From assembly GCA_000708835.1 (NCBI GenBank), contig DF237613.1, forward strand, positions 1-45,653: a stretch of 45,653 nt of DNA. Reading direction: 5' to 3'. Every line of letters starts with the position of its first letter. Position 1 is the stretch's first letter. The DNA comes from Klebsormidium nitens (lineage: Eukaryota; Streptophyta; Klebsormidiophyceae; Klebsormidiales; Klebsormidiaceae). The notes beneath the pieces were generated by a model. The model ran no database searches. It was given only the letters and a program-made list of their open reading frames with translations, and was not told where the DNA came from. The translations under genes and the position numbers were made by a program. Below are positions 10,582 through 22,800 of this stretch, piece after piece.

Positions 10582-12662
10582 ATGGCGCTCTGGCCAATCG
10601 GTGCAACGCCGACGCCCCTAGGTAAGTACCTTCCACGAGGTCGATTCCTGAGTGCTGCAGCTCGCCTCGAGCAAGCTTCGGCTCAGTTCAGTTCCACTTT
10701 CACCAAGTCAGCGAGTACACATTGCTGTTTCTGTCATCAAGAGCGCGCCATGCAGCATGCAGCAAGCGCCTGCTTTTTGCACCTTGCGCATAGCCACGGC
10801 TGAGGTGCACTTGTGGACGGAGCTAGAGTCCTTCAGACCCTGCGACGAGGGGTCTGCAGCAGCCGCCCCAAGTGGAGCATCCATGGATGAGAATAACCTG
10901 GCATCAGAGTAACCAGGCGATGGATCAACGTTCTTCTTTTGAAGTAGCTTCTTGAAAGACGACTCTTCAAACCACAGATGAAGCCAACAGTGGGAACCCC
11001 TAGAGAAAGGGACTTTGATCATTCTGGTAGCCAAGACGATGCAGCTCGTCTTTCTGAAGAGCGCAGGCATGCAGGAGCGACGAGCTTTTGAACTGGTGCT
11101 TGGGACTCTGAATTCAGCAGAGTCCACAAATTCGAAGAGACGGTTCCTCCAACTTTTTCAAGTGAGGCAGTGTTTTGAGAACCTCCAACGGAGTGGCCAG
11201 GAAACCGTGGATTTGGCTGTATTCCTGCTTGAAAGGGGGGTTATGCGAGCCATCGCTTCGGGGATGAGAGAACTTGTGACTGGAGATTGGGTACTGTTTC
11301 TTCTCAAATAAGATTGATCCTCAGCTCAGAATCAGATACCAAGATCAGGACGAACAGAGCTCTTATCTACACCCAGTGCCTCATAGCTTTGGCGGTAGAC
11401 AGCCGCTGCCGAGCTTTTATTCATAGAGAGTTTCCTGACCTGGCAGAGGTTGCAAAGACTCTGTTCTTAAGGAAGCTATCCACTGAAAGACTCGGTCACG
11501 AAGCCGCCAGCACATACGAGCAGGATGCAAGGGCGGAGATTTTGAAGCTACTAATGAACATGATGGTGGGGCCTCACAGTTACCTAAGGAAAATTTCAAA
11601 TGATACTGCTTTTTTGAAGAAAGTCCTTTGCTATGCGGCGAGCATCAGAGAAGGTACTTCAGAGGAAAACGCACAGCAACAGTTCACAACCTTGGCGTTC
11701 ATCATGAACGCCTTGGTGACTCAGAAAGTGGATCTACGGACTCTGAGAAGAGACTTATACGCCCTCGTAGAACATGCGCTGGCACATGCAAACAGCACAA
11801 AGCAAGTTGATGTGGCAATCAGAGTTCTCTTCCTGACAGCAGACTCTGATTACCATGAGACGGGTCTTTCGAAGTACCCTGATCTTGGATCGTCACTTGT
11901 AGCTCTGCTTTCCTTGTCAGACACAATCGGAGGGGTGGCATGGTCCATGGCTTTCTCTGCAGCGTCACAGTGCTTCAAAACAAAAGTTAAGGACCTCACA
12001 AGCGAAGAGACAGAATCCTTCTTTAAGGAACGTTTTCGAAGCGACGCGAAAGCAATGAGAAGGGCGACTCAGCTGCAGAATCTGTTCTCAGCACCAACGA
12101 AAGGGACGGAAACCAGCTTTTACGTTGAAAGGAGCAGGGGCCGAAGGTGAAATGAGCTCATCCCCGGGTATGCCGTCGAAGCCTCGCCTGGAGCGCAGGA
12201 AATGCTCACAGCACAAGTGTGGCAACGTGGAAGCCATGGCTGGGTCATTCCGATTCTGCGGACGATGCAGATTAGCTGTCTACTGCAGCAGAGGTAAGCG
12301 GTTTGGCTGGCAGGTTCCGACTCACGAATCTTGACATCCTTGGAGATTCTCAGTAGGGTTGTATCTTGCCGCTGTAGCCAATGGCGTCCTCGAGACTTAG
12401 CAAAATTGAACGCAAGTTTGAGAAACGGTGTCCCTCAAAAGTCATCAACCGCTTGTAGTGCATGGAGTGTTCAAATTTGGAGTCCTTTCCGGAGCAGCTA
12501 CCATCGCTTAGAGGAAATGTCTGGGTGGGTCGCTGATTGGAACCGGATGCTTGCAATACCTGTGCACGTCGAAGAAGACGGAATTCCAAGCATTTTTCGT
12601 TTCCGGATGCAGATTGTCAAAAGCGGGCGTGGAAAGAAGGCCACAAGGATCTGTGTCACTGA
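10582..12662 (+). CDS. MYND-type zinc-finger protein with helical N-terminal region
   Basis: Proposed exons: 10582-10621, 10794-10908, 10984-11290, 11344-12146, 12199-12293, 12613-12662; 469 residues. The C-terminal MYND finger is well supported: C424-x4-C429, C442-x2-C445, YC451, C455, H464, C468, with the stop one residue later. It is split by an intron whose acceptor gives DCQKRAWKEGHKDLCH. MYND fingers bind proline-rich protein partners. The remainder (exons 3 and 4) reads as alpha-helical, possibly armadillo-like, with no catalytic motif seen. Weak points: the frame changes near 11290 and at 12146, which I explain by very short introns (53 and 52 bases, GT...AG), though an indel or assembly error would look the same. 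The acceptor at 10984 (AAG) is also weak. A start at ATG 11039, inside exon 3, is an alternative. Expression data would be needed to prove it is not a pseudogene. Confidence 0.62.
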
Positions 12663-13893
12663 TTGGATCGACGCTCATATGGCGGATCAGTACGAGGAAA
12701 AGCAGAATATTGTAACCGCCAGCACAATGGTGAAAATTTCACTAGCCAGCTTAACCAGGCTTCTGCCCCACATTTCAGGTCGTCTGGGGGCCAATTGCTG
12801 TCTGACTTTGACTTTTTGTTCTCAAGATCTGACGCTATCATTAACAGCTTTCCAATATTGACTTTGTTGTGCATCTAACTTGTTCAGGCGAAGACCTTCC
12901 TGAAATGCAGATCTGAGGCTCCCTATCTGTCCCATCTGTGCACGATTGTCCGATCTTGGGTCCCGTCGTCACATCTAGAATCCAATCAGAACAAGGAAGA
13001 AAACTAATTTCAGGTCATGACCATCATGGAAATACACGCCTACCTAAAACAAAAACGTTAGTGCGACACTTAACATGCAGGATGCCTGGATGTGATATAC
13101 ACAATCGCCAGGCCAAGCGATTAAACGCGTGTGATGCGAAAATTGAGAAGTTGCTATCGTGAAATCTGTGATGTCAAGGTCGATAAAAGATCTCTGCATA
13201 TCAATCTCTCCTGCATGCGGCTCCGTTCCCAGGTTATCGTGCATATCCGACGTGCACATGATGTCATGGCCCTGAATCATGACCTGAAAATGGTGATATT
13301 TATCCAAATATGCATTGCGGTTTCAAAGCTTACCGGACTGCTGCAGTGCAACAATTGTGTACGTGCCAGGAATCTTTTCATGCCTAGGCTTAGCTGCTAG
13401 GCACCTTTCGCTTGAAAGGGGCGAGTTTGTTTACATAAATCATCCCCATAAATCATCAAATGAGCGCACTGTGTTGCATTCTGAAATCACTCTGGAATAG
13501 ACGTACCAAGAGCTGGCAGTAACGGTTCAAGAAACGTCCTGGCAAATTTGATGGGGACCCTAGTACGAACAATGATTATGCAAAACTACCACAGAGATAT
13601 TATACTGTAACCTGACGAACACTCGACGTCAACAGCGCTCTACCAGTGACCAAAGTATGGACAATCTAACCCAAAAGTTGTGCGTTTCCGTTCTGTTTCT
13701 GCATCCCATCATTTCCGCTGCAAATGCTTTCCTTGCGATTCCCATCGTATCATCATACTCCCACCCGTCCTCTCAAACTCACTTCTTCCCCTGCTTTCAT
13801 TTCCCCTGGCCTCGATTCGACGCTTCACTTTCCGCCCCGGCTTTTCGCTACTTCCCCTGCGACACACCGAGTCCCCTTCGTTCAATGCGCTTC
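12663..13893. other. Convergent intergenic region
   Basis: It separates the 3' ends of the MYND gene (plus) and the SMP/C2 gene (minus), so it should hold both 3' untranslated regions. A short open frame around 12889-13006 follows a CAG acceptor and could be an alternative 3' exon of the MYND gene, but has no recognisable motif. Nothing else was recognised. Confidence 0.5.
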
Positions 13894-16800
13894 CTACTTC
13901 TTCTTGCCCTTCTTCCCCTTGGACTTCATCTGCTCCTTCTCCTCCTCCTCCATCTGCTTGCGCTTCGCCTCCTCCTGCTTCTTGAAGTCGTCAGAGCGCC
14001 ACGGCTCATTGCCCTTCTCGTACGGGTCCCAACGCATCCGGAAGTGGAGCCGGCCACGCACCCTGCCACGCAAAAGAAGCTCGAATTCACTTTTCCTGTC
14101 TCATGAATGGGACAAGCTTTTGCACCCGCGAGTGCACTTTGAATCGGACGGCAGAGAAGCACAAGTTGAATCTATCGAACTGTGCTCGCTTGGCGAACGA
14201 GTGCCTTCGTCACGCTTCAGCCATGCCGCCGGTGTGAAGCCTACGCCCACTTTAAGGCTCACCGAGCTACTGTTCTCCCTGCTTTTCAGTGATAGCTGGA
14301 AAGCCAATGTGCGTAATCATATACTCTTAACAACAGGAGGTTTTCCACAAGACAAGCAGAGCGAAAGGACAGTCCGCTCAGTCGAAGATGTCGGATACCG
14401 GAACAGAAGACGACGCGCAATCCGACTTCGGAAAGACTTCGACAAGAAAGTCGTCCAGCTTCTCTGGCAGCAGATAGTGGGAACAGCAGCAGAGGTTGCG
14501 CGGCTTGGTGATTGAAAGAAGTAAAGGACCAGCTTGACCAACGAAGGGTGGGCAATCGAAATATGGTCCCAGGAAATCCAAGAGCGCAAACCGGAACCCA
14601 CCTCTCGTGCACGTGTCTCTCGCCGGCGCGCCTCTGTTCAATGAGCGACTCGGGAGTCAGGTCCACCCATTTGTCGATCACCTGCAGACCAGAGAGATGC
14701 CTTCGTTCTACACTCCAAGCTGAGTAGGCGACTGGATACACAGACTACGAGTGCTGCTCATGACTGGTAAATGACGCCGAGAAAGAGAGGAGCAGTGGTG
14801 TCAAATGGTCAAGCAACAAATCGGCAGGCCCTCAGATGAGCCGGTGCTTAAACAGCCCTTCAAAAGCGAGTGTGAAACACGCTGCTGTGGAAAACGGTGA
14901 ACAATGAACTTCGTAAAGCAGTACTGATGCGTTTTAACCCGTCTGATACGGTTAGCCCGACTGGTCGCGGCAACCCACCTCGCCGGGCTTGCACTGGCGC
15001 AGCGGCACTTTGGCCATGCCAATGAACTCGGCGTCGGCCATCGTCTCCTGGTCCATGCAGCGCAGGGTCAGCTCTTGGATGTCGGGAGCCTGTAGGAGAG
15101 GTTAAGGCCGGGGTTTGGGGGGGTTTACGAAAACGGGTTAAGGCATCAGATTACTCCTGCCGAGGGCCGGACTGAGCACGCGGGTGAGCGAGTCGGACTG
15201 GCAAGTGAGGGCGAAAAGGTTTTGGAGGAGAGGGTTGCGGAAGAAAGTGCAGGAGGCTCCAATGGGGCCTGTTAAAAGAACGTCAACCACAGGGGGGTGT
15301 CGTGAACCTTGAGCTATCGCTTACGTGATCTGTCTCTCCATCGCTTATGTAATTTGAACAACGCTTACGAGCCGACGGTTAGACATACCGAGAAAATAGG
15401 TAGCCTGCCCTTCTCTGCCTACTTCTCTCAACCGACGCTCGATCACCGGACATGCAGAACGCAGAGTTTCCTTCCAAACTGGAATGGTTCCACGTGTCGC
15501 ATATCGCAATCGGATCGAGCGCATAGTGGCGCATTCACAGGAGGCGGGTTAAATGGCTTTAGTGAAGCGCATAGTGGCGCATTCAAAGGAGGCGGGTCAC
15601 ATGGCTTAAGCTTCCAGCTTTTGAGGGTTCGAGCGTGTTAAAGTTCAACTCCTCACCTCCACGAGCACTTCGAACGTCTCGTTCCACACAGGCTCCAGGT
15701 CGTTCATCTTCGTTGTCGTCCGCTTGATGCGCTCCTTGAGCTTGCGCACTGCAAGACACGCGTCCGGAGTCTTGTTAGGGTCCCATGCGTTTTAGGAGGT
15801 AGATTTGCTTCGGCCAACTGACTTCACAGAGTTTGCACTCAGCCACCTAACTTTGGAGAGTTTGTCTATGCTGTGGGACAAACCGATCAGATGAGGAACG
15901 ATCGGGGTATGCGACATACATGGCGAGTTACATGAAAAAGGCCACACTGCTTGGGCGTTTGCAAGCGACCGAACGGTCGCGTTAGGCGAACGACAAACGC
16001 TTGCAGCTTTTCCAAATAACCTTTGGCTATATCCACACTAACTTTGAACAGAGCCAAAATGCGAGGACATAAAACTGGGTTTGCAACGTAATTCGAGTCG
16101 CAGCTTTTCTGACCAGCACTCCAAGACGAAGCACAAGGATCGTAAACACCGCCTTTGCTCAAACACAACGACTCATTAGAAACAGAACTTGATTCCAAAT
16201 ACACAACTCAAAGAGGCAGGAAACCGGTCCGTCGACATCCGTTTTCAAAAACCCGTCGCGCCAAGAACGGCAATTGCCTTAGCATAAGAGACAAGGCAGA
16301 AACACACAACTCACCGTACACGAAAATGAAGGGATCCGATTTGCCGATGATGTCCGTCTTCATGAGCCCCGTCGCCTCGATGATGGTAACGGTGAGCACG
16401 CCCGTTGGCAGGAACTCAAGGTCGCGGAAATCGCCCTCCATTATGGGGAACACCATGCGGCTAGGCCACAGCAGCATGTCCACAACCGCGGTTTTGATCG
16501 TGCTCTGCAGGGGTTAAAAGCGAGGTTAGGAGCATGGAGGTTGGATGTTTCAATGTGTGTAAAGGTGGGTTAAAGTGCGCGGTTAGGAGCATGGACGCTG
16601 GGATCACAGAAGGTTTGTAAGTTTTGTGGTCGGAACAGCAGCATGTCCACAACCGCGGTTTCAATCGCACTCTGCAAAGGTAAATTGCTGGGTTAAGGCG
16701 CAATCAAACTATCTCCTGATATTCGAGGGTTAAGGGCTGGGTCAAAGAGAAGATAGCGATGGCATTTAAGGCCGGGGACTCCATGCGGCACACGCAGCAT

Positions 16801-19800
16801 GTCCACAACCGCGGTTTGGATGGTGCTTTGCAATGGTTAAAGGCGGGTTTAGGAGCATGGACGCTGGGGCAACTGAAGGTCTGTTTGATTCCGCGGCTGG
16901 GTCACAGCAGCGTGTCCAAATCGCGGTTTTGCTAGTGCTCCGGAACATCGAAGACGTCACGCTGACGTCATCGGGGACGGCGCGCTCACGTCGATCATTC
17001 CGTCGAGGCCGGGGATCATCCCGATGCTCGTGCCCTCGAGGCCGACGGTGAAGTCGACGAAGGGCTCTTCCTGGAGCGACAGCACCACCGCGCCGAAGCA
17101 CGGGAAGTCTTTCCCAGTCAGCGGGGCGAACATGATGCGCATCCACGCCACGACGTCCACGTCTCTCACCTGGGTCAAGCGAGAGGGTTAAGGAGGGGTT
17201 AGAAGAAGGTTACAACGGATCTGCGAAGACATTCAGCCGAAGACAAGACGGGACGTCGCGCATCGAATACTCTCCGGTCAGCGGCGCGAACATGATGCGA
17301 CTCCACCCCACAACGTCCACGTCTCTCACCTGGAACAAAAAATGAAGGGCCAGGGGTAAGGTAAAAAGGTTTAAGACGGCGCTAACCTTTACCGTCAAAG
17401 GTGAAACAAGTAAGGATTCAGCCAACATTTAAGAAAAAGGGTTGATGTGGTGGTTACTCTGGTAGACAGCGGTGGAAAACTTCACCCCCACAATATCCAC
17501 GTCACTCACCCGGATGGTTAACGGGACCCGCTAGGAACTTAAGCGGCAAACGAGGCCAGATCCCTTGTGTTTTCCGTGTACTCTGCTCTGGAACTCGAAT
17601 CCTTTGGTTAGCAGCGGCGCCAACATCCATTCCACAGTTTTCACATCTCGTGATCGGGTTCAGGATTAAGGGTTTCAAAGGGTTCAGCCGCAGGTTAAGA
17701 TGTCGTTCCCTGAGTAGTCAGGCTGACAGCGGGGGAAAAGAGATGCGCACCCAACGATGTCCACGTCTTCTCACCGAGAGGAAAGGGGGTCTCGTCGAGA
17801 GGGTAGCGGCAGATAGGTGAAGATCCGTTCTTCCAGCCTTTCCATTGCGTGTGCTATTTATCAGATTCCAGGAACTTGACGCTGGGGCCAGAGGAGCCCA
17901 AGCATCGCAAGGTCCGCACTTTCTACTCAGCGGTCAGAAGGAGCTTGTGCGAAAGACAACGCTTGTGGCAGGGTAGACAACGGTTACAATAAACCGCAAA
18001 AATTGTCTCACCACCAACAGCCGCAAGAACAAGCCTCCTGATACCCAGAAGGCATTTCAACACCGTGGGAGACAAACTGAGGACCCTTGATCTACCCAAG
18101 ATCAAGGGTCGTTTTCGAAGGAGTGCTCGATAACTCCGACTAAGGTTGGGAGTACAGTTTCGTCACCATCCGTAATCTGTAATTTCGCACCTAATTAACT
18201 CCGGAGTGACCGTGCAACAGCCTGGGCGCGAGGTTCACGGCCCTAAGAAAACGATGCAATTCTTCACAGGCGTAGCAAGAGGCATAGAAAGAAGGTCACC
18301 TTGGCAGTGATGGGGGGCGTCAGGTATGGGTTCACGTCTAAGTACAGGTTGGGCTTCCCGCGCCGCCAGTCTAGTTTCACGTCTAGCACCACCTCGCCCG
18401 GCTTGTCTCCGTTGCGGATGCGCGCACCTGTCGCGACGCAAACAAAGAGGGGAGTCAGCGCACAAGTGTATCTTCATACTCGGTTTTGGCCCTTAGATAG
18501 ATGGATATGGGCTGCTTATGCGCTGGCTACATGTCCAACAACAAGACTTGGGCTGTAACCAGCCTTGAAACAAGGTTACAGCCCGATTCATCGTGCAGTA
18601 ACCTAAGTCAAGTCTGTTAATCAGCCTGGTTAGTAGCCGAAACTTCCTATGCCTATACCACACCGCCGAACGAGCTCTTCATTTCTTTGGAGAGTACTAT
18701 CCTAATGACTTCCTTTGGATAGAGTCGAGCCCTCGTGTTGAGCCTTCAATTGCACCATAAACTTTCGAACCGCTCAAGAACGAATACCCCTTAAGATTGG
18801 AAACTGGATCCATTTGGCGCCTCGTTCTTCAATAAAACAGGGGACGAACGGTCTTCGAAACCGATGGAACGTCATTAAGCAAAGTTCCAACCTTTCACTC
18901 AATCGATCCTGTGCCGTAAACAAAACCTAGACCGGACAGGAGATAAAGAAATAAGACGGACGATCACGCACCGGTGATAACGGGTGCCACGTCACCCAGG
19001 GTCAGCTTCTTGATCTTCATGTTCTCGAGCACGACCGGCTTGTACATCTCCAAAATGGGCGTCAGCGTCTCTTCCAGCATCTTGGACGCCGCCTTATTGA
19101 TGTACGGCCACATGCGCTCCAGCGACTTGTTCAGCCAGCCCACCTGCACACGTCAGCAGGGGAAGCGCGTGACGTCAGTAAATGATAGAAGTCTTAACAT
19201 CAGCGCATCGCGCTCTCTTGGATTCTTGAGTTGTGGAGATCATCGAAGTCAAAGTGTCGCTTCAGAAGAGGCAGTCTTTGTTTCACTTTGCAACTTCGCC
19301 TTGTTCATTCACGGCAGCATTGTCACAAAGACATATCATGCCAAAGCCTCTTCCTTAACTTAGTAACTCTTTACAACAGAACTACTCTCCGGGCACGATT
19401 TTTGGCGCAGCCAGAAAGATTCCCGTGATGCAAAGCAAACGTGGATTTCAACCTTTCAAACCACACTGCGACATTCCTCAAGGCCCGACTCGGCGGAGAG
19501 ATAGAAAGCTGGAGAAGAGTCGCTGGCAGAGCGTGAATCCATTACTTCGTTTCTAATATTTTCAAACCACCGCGTCATAAAAGATATCGGTTGTTTGAGG
19601 CTTGTTGCTTCGAACAGCTCGGCTGGTGACATAGCAATCCGTACCTTCTCAAACTCTGGGAAAGAGACGTGGGTGGGGACGTTGTTGTTCATCAGCACAC
19701 GAAGGTCCTTAACGTCCATCACCCCGAGTGTTGCGATGTCCATCGCCTGCACACAAAGTATCAATACGACTTCAGCTCGGGTGACAGGAAGGTTCGATTG

Positions 19801-22800
19801 TGTTTTATGTCGGAAGAGCCAACCATTTCGGACAGAAAAAAGAGGCTGTAAAGCAATGCTTGCTGCGAAGCAGTGGGCACTAGCCCAAGCAGGAAAACAA
19901 TCACAGGATAAGCTCTCATCAGAGTGATAAGGCTCGGCTTCGAAGTAGGTTTCGTTGCTTCCTAGATGACGTATCTGGAGCGTTCGAGATCGAAACAAAG
20001 GGACTGGAAGAACTCCCGCTTAAAATCCCGCTTAAAAATCCAGAAAGTCCCTCTTATAATGTATGGCCTTGAAAGAAATTCAAGCCCTTTGTCAAGACCA
20101 CGCTTTCGAATCGAGCGAAAGCATGCGGTTGGGTTTCATCCGTCGAATCTCCATTTTTCTACTTCTTGGCAGTCATTTCATTAAAAGCAAGTTGGTGCAC
20201 GTCAGTCACAAAAGATGAGATGATGCCCCTCTGTTCGTCTACAGGCAAGACCCTCGAAGCACTTGGACAGACACGATCTCACAGCTCTCAAAGCTCTCAA
20301 AAGTCTCATACGATCCTTAGGAGTGTCCTTCCAGAAGAGGGATGAATTTCTATTGCTGGAGCTTACCCGGCGCAGCCGTCTCCTGCTCCTGTACAACGAG
20401 AGCTCTTGGTAGAGAAGCATGGCGGCCATGCCCGTGAGGATGCCGAAGATAAGCTGCAATGCTCCAACGAAAATTTGTCAAGGCTTCATTTTTCGCAAGT
20501 AATGCTTACAACATTTGAAGTTGGTCGAACTTCCAAACGAAGAGTTGATTGATTGCAATTTGCTACTCTCAGGTTGTTAACGCAGGACGTCGGCGGAGTC
20601 GTTGAAGTACGACCCACTGGCCTAAAGTCCGCAACTTGACTCCTTGATCTGTGAACTTTAACTGCACCCAACACTGCTTCAAACAAACTCAATACTTTTT
20701 AAGACAGCGAAGTATCCCTCTTTGGCATTGCATCGACCGCGCAGCGGTTCAGAAGCAAGCAAGTAATCAGTGCACATTTCAATGTTTGAGAATAGAGGAG
20801 GGTTGAAAGCATCCTTAACAAGATCCGGAAGAAGCAATACCACGGACGTTCACAAATTGCTGATTGACTTGTGCACTCGCGAGGATTTCGACGCCGTAAC
20901 ACATAGAGCTGCCCAACAAGTTTCGAGCCCCCACCGCTCAGAGGGCAACTTTACCTACAGAATGACCGTTAGTCTGAAAACTTCAGTTGTAGGTTGCCAC
21001 TGCTAAACGATTCCCTGAAAGAAAGAGACGAAAAGAGAACCAATACCCACCTGCCAGAAGAACCCGATGCTCCCCAGCCCGATGTGCGCCGCAAGCCAGT
21101 ACGGCGCGAGCATCGCCGCAAACAGCACGAACAGCGTCCCCTCCGGCCGCTTCAGCATCTTCTTGATGGTCACGCTCATGGGCTCTCCGGTGGCCGCCCC
21201 CGAGGCCTCCTTTTGCGCGCGCGCGCGCGCGCTCTCGTTCGCGCGCCGCGCCTCGGCCTCGTCATCGGCGGCCGCGTCTTCGCCCGGGTGGTGCGCCCAC
21301 GCGGAAATGGCAGTCGCCTGGAGCGCCACGTCCCCGAAGTCGCGTCTCTTATCGGGGTTTGCGGTGTGGGCGGCCGCGTTGGCGGCGAGGGCGCCTGAGA
21401 GAGACGTGGTTAGAGACGTGGTTAGGGACGGGGTCAACACGAATGGTTGTGCAAAAGTCGGGAGACTGTCGGAGAGCTGGTTAAGGGAGAGGGGAAACGG
21501 TATTAGGAGATAAATCGTGAAGAAGACCACTCGAAGGGATAATTCCGAAGTTGCGTGAGTACTGGATCATACTGTACACTTCAAGACGGCCGTACACTTC
21601 AACATGAGCAAGAATGGCGTCCCGAGCAGTCTTAAACCCTTGATATGTATCCCGTTTGGCTTAAATCTCCTCTGCTGCAGCACATTGACCCATGTTGCAA
21701 TCTGGAACAAGTCAAGTTGGCCAAGCACGTGAGAGCTTACCTGCGATCTTCGTGGCAGCCCTCTGTTCGGACGGTGTCAGGTCCCTGGCATCGGGATGGA
21801 GTCCACCGTCAGCATGTGTTGCTCCGCTATACCCATCCGTTCCGTCTTTGGGCACCTCCTTCTTGGCGCCGAACGCGGCAGCCGCGCCCGCCCCAACGAG
21901 GCCTCCCGCACCAACTCCTGCGAGTTCAAGTGCGTTCTCAAGGCTCAATCATTTTCTGGTTTACACCTGCCTCGTTGTTTGGCCCATCCAACCTACCACA
22001 CAAGTCTCTTATGCAAGTCTCTTCTCTGTCTCATTCTTTCCATACACCTGGCTTTCCATGCCGTGCACAGACAGAACGCAGATCAACTGAAGAACCAAAA
22101 ATAAAAGATAATTGAAGTACAACTTCTACAAGCGAAGGGCTTCTGCAGTATAATCCAATAGTATTCAGCTAAGAACCGGTATTAAAGGATACCCCTTAGA
22201 TTTGTCGCTTGGGCAAACTTGGGAACAGTGAGGAGCAGCTTCCGCACTTCAACACTTCCGAAACGGGCTTGCTGGTAGCATACACTTCCGATCACCCTCC
22301 TGGCATGATACGGGGTCAAAATCACCGCCTCAGAACCGTTCCACACCCAAGCTGCAAAAGCAGAGACATCAAAAATGACAATCAGAAACATCGTAAACCT
22401 TTCTAAAGTCTTTACCTGCCGCGACGGCCGTTACAACTGGCGCAGCCACCACCGCCGTCGTCGCCGCTCCGAGGGCCGCCCCCACGCCCACTCCACCGGC
22501 CGCAGCCTTGCCGACCGCGCTCCAAATGTCAGACTGCTCGTCGCTGTAGACCTGCTCGGTCTCGTGGCCCTTCCTCGGACGACCTTCGCTCACGAACCTC
22601 TCACCCTCTAGAACCGTGCTCTCATACGATGTGTCGACAAGCCTATCGCCCTCGGCAACCTTGGGGACGACGTTGTAATAGTGCTTGTGGATATCGAACT
22701 CTGAAAGCGGGATCTCGCTCCGGGGATCAGCTTCCATCACCGGAACGGACTGCCCTGCGATGCCGCTTTCGGGGAGAACAACCGGGTAGTCCTTCTCGAG

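Noticed and set aside
11064-11090. Five-base GAGCG repeat flanking CAGGCATGCAG as a transposon excision footprint
   Set aside because: The frame used by exon 3 does not require a frameshift here, and the repeat is too short to be convincing.
21067-21513. 148-codon plus-strand open frame opposite SMP/C2 exon 7
   Set aside because: It is the shadow of the GC-rich minus-strand exon; the minus frame encodes the conserved membrane hairpin.
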